From an uncultured Eubacteriales bacterium (lineage in GTDB: Bacteria > Bacillota > Clostridia > Lachnospirales > Bianqueaceae): a stretch of DNA of 5,783 nucleotides. The notes under the pieces were generated by a model, which saw only the letters and a program-made list of their open reading frames with translations, was not told the origin of the DNA and did no database searches. The translations under genes were made by a program, and so were the position numbers. This document shows, piece by piece, positions 1-5,269 of the stretch (its first letter is position 1; the number at the start of each line of letters is the position of its first letter). The stretch covers positions 1-5,783 of the forward strand of contig CACZPA010000147.1 in the NCBI GenBank assembly GCA_902782895.1, given 5' to 3'.

Positions 1-380
1 AGGTGTCCAGTAACTGTCCCTCGAGGTGCGAGATCCGTCCCCGGTGTTTGCCCAAAGGTCTTGCGGCGGTATATTTTTGAAAAAAGCCGATTTACACTGC
101 TGGAGGCGCCGTCTTTCGCCGTGATTTGGAGCGTTTTGCCCGTGAAAACCGTCCAGTTCTCATGTCCGCTGCTGTTTTTGGACTGATCCCGGCGGTATAT
201 TTTGAAAAAATCGCGTTTTACACTGCCAAAACGAGCACAAGCGGCAGTATATTTTCGAAAAAAACCGATTTACACTGCCGGCACCCTAATGGCAGCCCCG
301 AAAATGAACACCAGCCCTATCCTGCCCGTCTGAAGTAGGGGATCGCTGTGGTCATCCGATTCAAGAATGTCATCCAATAC
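1..380. other. Gene-free region upstream of the terminator
   Basis: No open frame here has a credible ribosome binding site, start and protein-like composition. The only frame of note (126-338, plus) begins with TTG and runs through two of the 38-bp repeats, so it is probably not translated. Apart from the repeats, I see a 10-base direct repeat GTCATCC(G/A)AT at 351-360 and 369-378, 18 bases apart, and the short palindrome CAGTAACTG near base 8. The gene whose transcript would enter from the left lies outside the window. Confidence 0.5.
65..280. repeat. Three copies of a ~38-bp inverted-repeat element
   Basis: Three related copies lie at 65-101, 191-227 and 242-280. Each opens with GGCGGTATAT or GGCAGTATAT and ends with TTACACTGC(C). 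The ends form imperfect ~9-10-bp terminal inverted repeats; copy 3 pairs CGGCAGT with ACTGCCG perfectly, while copies 1 and 2 have a G-T pair at one position. The ~19-base centre is TTTT(T/C)GAAAAAA followed by a short GC-containing block, so copy 3 also has an inner TTTTCGAAAA palindrome. The gaps (89 and 14 bases) are irregular. GTCCAGT occurs upstream of copy 1 (5-11) and copy 2 (151-157), so the repeated unit may be longer. The element could be a dispersed intergenic repeat, a set of regulator sites, or small RNA hairpins; I do not recognise it as a named family. Confidence 0.7.
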
Positions 381-425
381 AAAAGGTGAGTATCGCACAA
401 GAAATCTTGCGGAACTCACCTTTTT
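381..425. terminator. Bidirectional intrinsic terminator
   Basis: AAAAGGTGAGT (381-391) pairs perfectly with ACTCACCTTTT (414-424), an 11-bp stem. An inner stem, CAAG/CTTG (398-401 with 406-409), closes an AAAT loop. On the plus strand the hairpin is followed by TTTTTCTTAT. On the minus strand the stem ends in CCTTTTGTATT. It can therefore end the dlgD transcript on the minus strand and any plus-strand transcript arriving from the left. It lies about 120 bases beyond the dlgD stop codon. Confidence 0.8.
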
Positions 426-471
426 CTTATCGTCTCAATATGCTCAGGGCCGCTTATTCAGCGGCAAATCC

Positions 472-554
472 TGCGGGATTTATCGCATGTGGCATCACAA
501 ATTCTGCAGCATCACATGTCCTGCGATATCACATATCGGTGCGATATTACATCT
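472..554. repeat. Degenerate ~17-bp tandem repeat across the dlgD stop
   Basis: Read on the plus strand, successive units start at 472, 489, 505, 522 and 540, a period of 16-18 bases. The four right-hand units are TGTGGCATCACAAAT, TGCAGCATCACATGT, TGCGATATCACATAT and TGCGATATTACATCT; the leftmost (TGCGGGATTTATCGC) is weak. The consensus is about TGCGRYATCACAT. The rightmost unit contains the last codons and the TAA stop of dlgD, so the array appears to have grown out of, or into, the gene end. Its function is unknown. It lies in the 3' untranslated region of the minus-strand operon, before the terminator. Confidence 0.6.
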
Positions 555-1545
555 CGCATACCATCTTCCAATACGTCTCTTCTACCGGAATGCCGAGCTT
601 CATGTTCTCCTCGCGGATGCGGGCCATGCCCTGGCCGGGCCAGCGGACCTTCACACCCTCATTGCGGGGCGCGCTGTCTTCGATATTCTGCAGCGTCGCG
701 TCGATCTTATCGAGCATGGCTTCTTTGTCGCCGAAAAGATCCGTCCGGATCATGATAAAGACCTGGCTCAGATTGGCCTCAACGCCCTGCTCGCCGATTT
801 CCTTGACGGACAGCCCGCCGGAAAGCATGGTCGCGATCAGGTCCAGCGCGACGGACATACCGGAACCTTTCCAGAAGCCGATCGGCAGAGACTGCGCTGT
901 CTCCATGACTTCCGCCGCGTTGCGGGTGACTTTTCCGTCCTTACCGTAACCGCCGTCAACCGGAAGATCCTTGCCTTCGCGGGCGTAGGACTCCAGCTTG
1001 CCATAAGAGAACATGGACATCGCGCAGTCCAGCAGAACCGGGCCCTTGCGGGTCGGAACCGCGTAAACGATCGGGTTGTTTCCGAGTCTCGGCTCTTTGC
1101 TGCCCCACGCCGGCAGGTTCGGAATCGTATTGGTCCACATGATCGCGATGTAGCCTTTCTCCGCGGCCTCGAGGCCGTAAGTGCCGGGACGCATCCAGTG
1201 GTTGGAGCGGCCAAGCGCGACAACACCGACGCCGTACTGATCCGCGATCTCCATTGCTTTTTCCACGCAGATCTTGGCGTTCAGGTTGCCAGGGCCGTGA
1301 TGGCCGTCATAGCGTGCCACCGCGCCGACCTGACTGATCAGCTCAGGCTCAGCATTGATATCGATCCATCCGTCTTGAATATTGCTGATAAACCGCGGGA
1401 AACGGTTCAGGCCATGCGTATAAACGCCGTCGCGGCTCGCGTCTGCGAACAGGTGCGCCGCGACGTCCGCCCGCTCCGGTGTGAATCCGATCTTCAGCAA
1501 CACGCGGTTGAACTCCGCGACCATCTTGTCATAAGGTACTCTCAT
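547..1545 (-). CDS. dlgD: 2,3-diketo-L-gulonate reductase (Ldh2/MDH2 family)
   Basis: This 332-residue protein is an NAD(P)H-dependent 2-oxoacid reductase of the malate/L-lactate dehydrogenase 2 family. It resembles Escherichia coli YiaK (DlgD) over its whole length and has the expected size. YiaK reduces 2,3-diketo-L-gulonate to 3-keto-L-gulonate in the cytosol. Visible matches are VYTHGLNRFPRFI (residues 41-53), in which His44 sits where I recall the YiaK catalytic His; NHWMRPGTYG (115-124); AAEKGYI and WTN (127-139); SMFSYGKLE (177-185); LPVDGGY (194-200); and a glycine-rich FWKGSGMS (224-231). The ATG at 1545 is preceded by AGGAGGAG (1558-1551). It is the second gene of a minus-strand unit, 99 bases after the PreA-like gene, with no obvious promoter of its own. 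The YiaK-like pattern favours DlgD over lactate, malate, ureidoglycolate or sulfolactate dehydrogenases of the same family, but substrate assignments within this family are often wrong. Confidence 0.85.
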   Translation of the reverse strand: MRVPYDKMVAEFNRVLLKIGFTPERADVAAHLFADASRDGVYTHGLNRFPRFISNIQDGWIDINAEPELISQVGAVARYDGHHGPGNLNAKICVEKAMEIADQYGVGVVALGRSNHWMRPGTYGLEAAEKGYIAIMWTNTIPNLPAWGSKEPRLGNNPIVYAVPTRKGPVLLDCAMSMFSYGKLESYAREGKDLPVDGGYGKDGKVTRNAAEVMETAQSLPIGFWKGSGMSVALDLIATMLSGGLSVKEIGEQGVEANLSQVFIMIRTDLFGDKEAMLDKIDATLQNIEDSAPRNEGVKVRWPGQGMARIREENMKLGIPVEETYWKMVCEM

Positions 1546-1644
1546 CTGTGCTCCTCCTGTATGGTAAAATTCCGCTATTCCATTAGTGCTGCAGCGCCCG
1601 GCAGATCATTCCGCCAGGCCTGGTCGCCTGCCCGATTGTTCCGC
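1546..1644. other. preA-like/dlgD intergenic spacer
   Basis: This 99-base spacer separates the two minus-strand genes. It has no credible promoter, so co-transcription is likely. It contains TTCCGC three times on the plus strand (1570, 1609, 1639), two of them followed by a TATTC-like stretch. An imperfect GC-rich hairpin (CAGGC/GCCTG around 1612-1632) has no T-run, so it is not a convincing terminator. Confidence 0.4.
1551..1558 (-). promoter_or_regulatory. Ribosome binding site of dlgD
   Basis: On the minus strand AGGAGGAG lies five bases upstream of the ATG at 1545. It fixes the start of the diketogulonate reductase gene. Confidence 0.8.
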
Positions 1645-2868
1645 TTATTCTCCGTCAAAAGCCGCCGCGAGGATTCCACCTTTGTCGACCTGCAGAGCGC
1701 CTGTCGGGCAGACCTGATAGCAATATCCGCAGCCGATGCATTCCGGCTTCTTGACGGCCTTGCCGCCCACGACCTCTATGCCGTTATTCCAGCAGACATC
1801 GTAGCACTGACCGCAGCCGATGCATTTGTCCGCGTCCACCGCGCCTCGATATGCCGCTCCAAGGGCTTTTTCCCTGCGCAGCGCGACCTCCGGCGACATA
1901 TTGAAAAGCTGCAGCGCGTCACCGACCAGATCGTCCAGTGTCGCATAGCCGTGCTCATCCATCCACTTTTCCGCCTGCCGCATCAGCCGTCCGGCCGCTC
2001 CGATTCCGCAGGAACATACCACCGAACCCAGCTGCACGCACTGACTGCCCGCCATCAGGATCTTCAGCGCCTGTTCATAGGTGAAAACGCCGCCGCCCGC
2101 GTACATCGGGATGTCGATGCCTTTGGAACGCGTCTCCGCCACAACATAGCTGATGATCGGCGCCGCCTGTGTGCCGCCCGCTCCACCGCCCGGACGAGGC
2201 TCGGATCTCTTCCAGTCCAGATCGAAATCAAACATCTTCCAGCGGGCTGTCGGGCCTACCGCGTCCGCACCGGCCGCTACCGCCTGACGGATCGCCGTCA
2301 GCGCGTCACAGTTTTCCACCGCGAGCTTCGCCATGACCGGAAGCTTCGTATTCGCTTTGATCAGCCGCGTGCTGTATCCGACCAGCTGGTAATAATTCAG
2401 CGTTCTGTCCTTTGTCGCCGCAACGCCGGGCGTGTTGAAATGCAGCTCCAACGCGTCGGCCCCCGCAAGCGTCAGTTCTTTCGCCTGCGTGACCCAGTCC
2501 TTCTCCCAGTCGCCGCCCTTCGCGATGTCGCTGAAATGTCCCACGGACGCCCACAGCTTGATATCCGGATCCATTTCCCGCTTGATGCGGCGGATCTCTT
2601 CGCAGTATTTTTCCAGCGTATCGATCGGATCCGGGATCTGCGTGCCGACCGCATGGCTCTGCGTCACATGCTGCCCTTTGCGCCAGGCGTTGATATCCGG
2701 CCCGATATAGCTGCCGCCGCCCTTGCCGTGTCCGAAATTGCGCAGCACGATCGCACCCGGCTTGATCCTCGCGGTCTTCAGCACATTGTCAGCGCCTTGC
2801 GTCGCGGGGCTGGACGCCACGATAAAAGGATTCGCGAGATTCAAAGATTTTACAGTCAAGTCTGCCAT
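1645..2868 (-). CDS. PreA-like FMN and 2x[4Fe-4S] oxidoreductase
   Basis: This 407-residue protein has the architecture of the bacterial dihydropyrimidine dehydrogenase subunit PreA: a dihydroorotate-dehydrogenase-type TIM barrel (about 5-300), then a ferredoxin domain (about 340-395). Barrel signs are NPF (13-15), MAKL with Lys181, and the FMN-phosphate region GGGVFTYEQALKILMAGSQ (258-276). The ferredoxin part has CIGCGQCYDVC (Cys349/352/355/359) and CIGCGYCYQVCP (Cys377/380/383/387), enough for two [4Fe-4S] clusters. PreA enzymes have an FSCP loop with a catalytic Cys; here the loop reads HFNTP, placing Thr146 at that position, so pyrimidine reduction is doubtful. No PreT-like electron-input subunit is in the window. 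I chose the ATG at 2868 because AGGGGG (2882-2877) lies eight bases upstream; an in-frame ATG at 2919 has no such site. It is the first gene of a minus-strand unit with dlgD. The family is clear; the reaction and substrate are unknown. Confidence 0.8.
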   Translation of the reverse strand: MADLTVKSLNLANPFIVASSPATQGADNVLKTARIKPGAIVLRNFGHGKGGGSYIGPDINAWRKGQHVTQSHAVGTQIPDPIDTLEKYCEEIRRIKREMDPDIKLWASVGHFSDIAKGGDWEKDWVTQAKELTLAGADALELHFNTPGVAATKDRTLNYYQLVGYSTRLIKANTKLPVMAKLAVENCDALTAIRQAVAAGADAVGPTARWKMFDFDLDWKRSEPRPGGGAGGTQAAPIISYVVAETRSKGIDIPMYAGGGVFTYEQALKILMAGSQCVQLGSVVCSCGIGAAGRLMRQAEKWMDEHGYATLDDLVGDALQLFNMSPEVALRREKALGAAYRGAVDADKCIGCGQCYDVCWNNGIEVVGGKAVKKPECIGCGYCYQVCPTGALQVDKGGILAAAFDGE

Positions 2869-2894
2869 AATAATGACCCCCTGTTCATTTGTCC

Positions 2895-2947
2895 GGTTCC
2901 GGCCGGTGTCAGATCTCATATGTATTTGTGTTTAACGGCACGGAACC
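2895..2947 (-). promoter_or_regulatory. Stem-loop in the leader of the preA-like operon
   Basis: GGTTCCGGCCG (2895-2905) is complementary to CGGC (2936-2939) plus CGGAACC (2941-2947), an 11-bp stem with one bulged base (2940) and a 30-base loop. With the predicted start of the minus-strand transcript near 2953, the stem begins about six bases from the 5' end of an ~85-base leader. It could stabilise the mRNA, or the DNA inverted repeat could be an operator. It matches no riboswitch class I know. Confidence 0.45.
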
Positions 2948-2959
2948 CCATTTGTCTTT

Positions 2960-2987
2960 ATTATAGCATACTCCGGAAAAACCGCAA
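2960..2987 (-). promoter_or_regulatory. Sigma-A promoter for the preA-like/dlgD operon
   Basis: On the minus strand a perfect -10 TATAAT (2965-2960) is preceded by TGC, an extended -10. A -35 TTGCGG (2987-2982) lies 16 bases upstream. The expected start is near 2953, giving a leader of about 85 bases. Confidence 0.8.
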
Positions 2988-3014
2988 TATAAATTTCTTG
3001 TCTGGCGGCTTCCG
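2974..3014. promoter_or_regulatory. Candidate shared operator between divergent promoters
   Basis: CGGAA (2974-2978) with CCGC (2982-2985) is mirrored by GCGG (3005-3008) with TTCCG (3010-3014). This imperfect inverted repeat spans both -35 boxes. Inner spacings differ by two bases, so symmetry is not exact. Two more CGGAA half-sites in inverted orientation lie at 2897-2901 and 2941-2945. The regulator gene is not in the window. Confidence 0.35.
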
Positions 3015-3026
3015 ATATGTTATACT
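2998..3026 (+). promoter_or_regulatory. Sigma-A promoter for the UxaA-like operon
   Basis: TTGTCT (2998-3003) and TATACT (3021-3026) are separated by exactly 17 bases, with an extended -10 TGT directly before TATACT. The expected start is near 3033, leaving a ~24-base leader with AGGAGG. Its -35 is only 10 bases from the -35 of the divergent minus-strand promoter, so one bound regulator could control both. Confidence 0.82.
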
Positions 3027-3043
3027 GAATCCATCACTTACGC

Positions 3044-3049
3044 AGGAGG
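3044..3049 (+). promoter_or_regulatory. Ribosome binding site of the small UxaA-like subunit
   Basis: AGGAGG lies seven bases before the ATG at 3057. It rules out the in-frame TTG at 3051, which is only one base from this site. Confidence 0.85.
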
Positions 3050-3056
3050 TTTGCAA

Positions 3057-3368
3057 ATGAAAATCGATGCCTTACTGATGGATCCTCTTGACAATGTCGT
3101 GACCTGTGTGCGCGACGTTGCGGCAGGAGAAACCGTCGTTTACCGCAATGGCGATACAATGTGCGAAGTCGTAGCCTGTCAGGATATTCCCTACTGCCAC
3201 AAGATCGCGCTGGAGGATCTTGCCGCGGGAGCTTCTGTTATAAAATACGGCGAAATGATCGGCGAGCTTTCCGTTCCCGTCGCGAAAGGCCATCTGGTCG
3301 ATCATACGAATCTTTTCAGTGTGGAACGGGATTACGCCAGTGAACTGATCGGAGGTGCAGGAAAATGA
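3057..3368 (+). CDS. UxaA-family small subunit, SAF domain
   Basis: This 103-residue protein matches the N-terminal SAF domain of altronate dehydratase (UxaA) and the separate small subunit of split family members such as sulfolactate sulfo-lyase (SuyA). Supporting motifs are QDIPYCHKIALEDL (42-55) and GASVIKYGEMIG (58-69), with K63-Y64-G65 typical of the family. UxaA and SuyA, as I recall them, end the domain with a GEHVHxHN motif. Here the equivalent segment is GHLVDHTN (78-85), so the paired His residues are not conserved. It should pair with the large subunit that follows, sharing an ATGA overlap that implies translational coupling and fixed stoichiometry. The start is set by AGGAGG seven bases upstream of ATG 3057. 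The likely role is the small subunit of a metal-dependent hydroxy-acid dehydratase or lyase; altronate, galactarate, sulfolactate or another acid are all possible. Confidence 0.8.
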   Translation: MKIDALLMDPLDNVVTCVRDVAAGETVVYRNGDTMCEVVACQDIPYCHKIALEDLAAGASVIKYGEMIGELSVPVAKGHLVDHTNLFSVERDYASELIGGAGK

Positions 3369-4525
3369 AATTTATGGGATATCGCCGTTCGGACGGCCGG
3401 GTAGGAATCCGCAATCATGTACTGATCCTGCCGACATGCGCCTGCGGCAGCGAAAGCGCGCGGATCGTCGCGAGCCAGGTGCGCGGCGCGGTCAATATCG
3501 TTTTCAATACGGGTTGTTCGGACGTTGCCGCCAATACCGCGATGTCGCAGAAGGTCCTGACCGGTTTTGCCCTCAATCCGAATGTCTGGGGCGTCGTCAT
3601 CATCGGCCTTGGCTGTGAGACGGTCCCCCACCGCCAGCTGCGGGAAAAGATCCAGAAGCTGACCGATAAACCGGTCGTTTCGTTTGGCATTCAGGAAGTC
3701 GGAGGCACGCTCAAGACTATCGAGCTCGCCACGCGTGCGGCCCGCGACATGGCTGCCCAGGCTGCCATGCAGCAAAAAGAAGAATGCGACATCTCCGAGA
3801 TCATCATGGGCATCGAGTGCGGCGGCTCCGACGCGACGAGCGGTATCGCCTCCAACCCGGCTGTCGGCAATCTCTCCGACCGTCTGGTGGATCTCGGCGC
3901 GACCACGATGATGAGCGAATCGATCGAATGGATCGGCGGTGAACACGTACTGGCGCGCCGTGCCGCGACGCCAGAGATCCACGATCAGATCATCCGCGTC
4001 TGCGAAGCTTATGAGAACCATCTGAAGGCCGCGGGACAGGACTGTCGCGCCGGCCAGCCCACACCGGGCAACAAGGCAGGCGGACTTTCCACGCTGGACG
4101 AAAAGAGTCTGGGCTGCATCCGCAAAGGCGGTACAAGGCCGATCGTCGAGGTCCTGGAGCAGGCTGCGCCTCCGACAAAACGCGGCGCGGTTGTCATGGA
4201 TACCGCGGGTTATGATATTTCTTCCGTTACATCCATGGCCGCCGGCGGCTGCAGCTGCATCGTCTTCACGACGGGCCGCGGCACCCCGACCGGTAACGCG
4301 ATCGTGCCGGTGCTCAAGGTCACGGCGAACAAGCGCACTGCCGAATGGATGGACGACAATATCGATACGGATCTCTCCGGTATCATCGATGGCACGATGA
4401 CGATCGAAGAAGGCGGCGAGCTGCTTCTCGGCCAGATCGCGGACCTGTGCAACGGCAAACTCACTAAAGCCGAAGCGTACGGATTCTCCGATATCGCGGT
4501 CGATCACGTCTGCCGGTTCGTGTAA
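3365..4525 (+). CDS. UxaA-family large (catalytic) subunit
   Basis: This 386-residue protein covers the C-terminal part of the altronate/galactarate dehydratase family and is the size of split large subunits such as SuyB. Family motifs are GYRRSDGRVGIRNHVLILPT (5-24), NPNVWGVVIIGLGCE (71-85), GIECGGSDATSGIASNPAVG (149-168), a GGEHVLARRA segment (191-200), GNKAGGLSTLDEKSLG (235-250), a MDTAGYD block (278-284) and FTTGRGTPTG (301-310). These enzymes remove water, or sulfite in SuyAB, from a hydroxy or sulfo acid in the cytosol with a divalent metal, usually iron. Near residue 48 it reads FNTGCSD where relatives, as I recall, have a His-containing H-x-x-GC motif. The ATG at 3365 overlaps the previous stop and has GGAGGTG (3351-3357) upstream. 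A hairpin follows. The substrate is not fixed; a sugar acid is favoured by dlgD across the divergent promoter. Confidence 0.82.
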   Translation: MKFMGYRRSDGRVGIRNHVLILPTCACGSESARIVASQVRGAVNIVFNTGCSDVAANTAMSQKVLTGFALNPNVWGVVIIGLGCETVPHRQLREKIQKLTDKPVVSFGIQEVGGTLKTIELATRAARDMAAQAAMQQKEECDISEIIMGIECGGSDATSGIASNPAVGNLSDRLVDLGATTMMSESIEWIGGEHVLARRAATPEIHDQIIRVCEAYENHLKAAGQDCRAGQPTPGNKAGGLSTLDEKSLGCIRKGGTRPIVEVLEQAAPPTKRGAVVMDTAGYDISSVTSMAAGGCSCIVFTTGRGTPTGNAIVPVLKVTANKRTAEWMDDNIDTDLSGIIDGTMTIEEGGELLLGQIADLCNGKLTKAEAYGFSDIAVDHVCRFV

Positions 4526-4565
4526 AGTGTTGTAGTCCCGCGATCTATTTGTTCCGAATAAAACC

Positions 4566-4600
4566 ATGCCGTCCGGATATGTTCGGGCGGCATTTGCTTG
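4566..4600 (+). terminator. Terminator-like hairpin after the UxaA-like operon
   Basis: ATGCCGTCCG (4566-4575) pairs with CGGGCGGCAT (4584-4593), a 10-bp stem with one G-U pair and an 8-base loop. The tail TTTGCTTGC is T-rich but interrupted. It lies about 40 bases after the large-subunit stop and before the sigma-factor operon. Confidence 0.6.
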
Positions 4601-4609
4601 CTTCGCTTG

Positions 4610-4623
4610 TCCATTGGAATGGA
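4610..4623. repeat. Short palindrome upstream of the sigma operon
   Basis: TCCATTGGAATGGA is a perfect 14-bp palindrome except for its central GG. It sits between the upstream terminator and an A-tract (4631-4638), about 90 bases before the sigma-factor start. It may be a protein-binding site or part of the terminator region. Confidence 0.3.
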
Positions 4624-4659
4624 TGAAGCCAAAAAAAACGTGATTATTTTCTGTTTTCG

Positions 4660-4685
4660 TGCAATATCCGCGGATGGATTGCGTC
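4660..4685 (+). promoter_or_regulatory. Possible ECF-type promoter of the sigma operon
   Basis: TGCAAT (4660-4665) and CGTC (4682-4685) are 16 bases apart. This resembles the TGAAAC / CGTC pattern of many ECF sigma promoters, with two mismatches in the -35. Transcription would start near 4692, just before the ribosome binding site. No good sigma-A promoter was found, so autoregulation is possible. Confidence 0.25.
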
Positions 4686-4695
4686 TATATAGGTG

Positions 4696-4706
4696 AAGGA
4701 GGTGAT
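4696..4706 (+). promoter_or_regulatory. Near-perfect Shine-Dalgarno of the ECF sigma gene
   Basis: AAGGAGGTGAT matches the anti-Shine-Dalgarno sequence over 11 bases and ends five bases before the ATG at 4712. It fixes the start and predicts strong translation once the message is made. Confidence 0.85.
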
Positions 4707-4711
4707 GAGGC

Positions 4712-5269
4712 ATGGAGGATGAGCAGATCGTTAACCTGTACTGGCAGCGGGACGAGGCCGCTTTACAGGAAACCGAGCTCAAATACGGTTCGTTCTGTCG
4801 GGGCCTGGCATATAACATTCTGTCCAGTCATGAGGACGCAGAGGAATGCGTCAACGACACCTGGCATAAAGCCTGGAATTCCATGCCGCAGGAGCGTCCG
4901 GGACTGCTCCGCGCCTGGCTCGGCAAGGTCGTGCGCAACCTTGCTCTGGACCGCTGGCGCCGCAGTCATGCGCAGAAGCGGTATAACGGGATGGACATTT
5001 TGCTGAGCGAGCTGGAGGACTGTGTTCCGGCTTTGGAAAGCGTAGAGAGCGTGGTGGATGCCAAGGAGCTTGGACATGTGATCAGCGCATGGCTGCAGAA
5101 GCTGCCGGAGGCCGACCGGGTTCTTTTCGTGCGCCGCTACTGGAACGGTGAAGCGCTGAACGCGCTTGCCAAGGATCAAGGCATTCCGGCCGCTAAGCTT
5201 GCTCAGAAGATGTACAGCCTGCGTCAGAACCTTAAGAAGGTATTGGAAACGGAGGGAATCGCGTTATGA
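4712..5269 (+). CDS. ECF-type RNA polymerase sigma factor
   Basis: This 185-residue protein has the two domains of an ECF (group 4) sigma factor. Region 2 spans about residues 14-86, with YGSFCRGLAYNIL (25-37), DAEECVNDTWHKAWNSMP (42-59) and a core-binding/-10 segment ending in RNLALDRWRR (75-84). Region 4 spans about 120-182, with LPEADRVLFVRRYW (131-144) and a helix-turn-helix around 149-176. A Glu/Val-rich linker (98-120) joins them. The pattern matches a group common in Clostridia in which the next gene encodes the controlling membrane protein. It overlaps the following gene by ATGA (5266-5269), so the two are translationally coupled. The ATG at 4712 follows an almost complete Shine-Dalgarno sequence. 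Target promoters are unknown; the candidate upstream promoter suggests it may drive its own operon. Sigma-factor identity is firm; the regulon is not known. Confidence 0.88.
   Translation: MEDEQIVNLYWQRDEAALQETELKYGSFCRGLAYNILSSHEDAEECVNDTWHKAWNSMPQERPGLLRAWLGKVVRNLALDRWRRSHAQKRYNGMDILLSELEDCVPALESVESVVDAKELGHVISAWLQKLPEADRVLFVRRYWNGEALNALAKDQGIPAAKLAQKMYSLRQNLKKVLETEGIAL

Noticed and set aside
65..280. CRISPR array
   Set aside because: There are only three copies, the spacers are 89 and 14 bases, the repeat edges vary, and no cas gene is present.
126..338. A 70-codon open frame starting with TTG
   Set aside because: It has no ribosome binding site and consists largely of the 38-bp repeats.
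449..465. Second terminator (GCCGCT/AGCGGC hairpin)
   Set aside because: The stem is only 6 bp and no T-run follows on either strand. The nearby 11-bp bidirectional terminator is far stronger.
472..554. CRP-type sites (TGTGA on the minus strand)
   Set aside because: The TGTGA blocks are direct repeats without the paired TCACA half, lie downstream of a gene rather than at a promoter, and the organism appears to be a Clostridium-like Firmicute.
2869..2919. A 17-residue N-terminal extension of the PreA-like protein
   Set aside because: The upstream ATG lacks a Shine-Dalgarno, whereas AGGGGG sits eight bases before the internal ATG at 2868. The extension also adds nothing family-like.
3051..3056. 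TTG start for the small UxaA-like subunit
   Set aside because: It is only one base from the AGGAGG at 3044-3049, too close for initiation. The ATG at 3057 has ideal spacing.
367..3060. An 897-codon open frame on the plus strand
   Set aside because: It runs antisense through both minus-strand enzymes and their spacer, is rich in Arg/His/Ala, resembles no family and has no ribosome binding site. It is a GC-driven shadow of strongly coding minus-strand genes.
3332..4567. A 411-codon open frame on the minus strand
   Set aside because: It is the antisense shadow of the UxaA-like large subunit, with Arg/Asp-rich composition and no start signals.
4763..5179. A 138-codon minus-strand frame
   Set aside because: It is antisense to the ECF sigma factor, which has clear family motifs and start signals.
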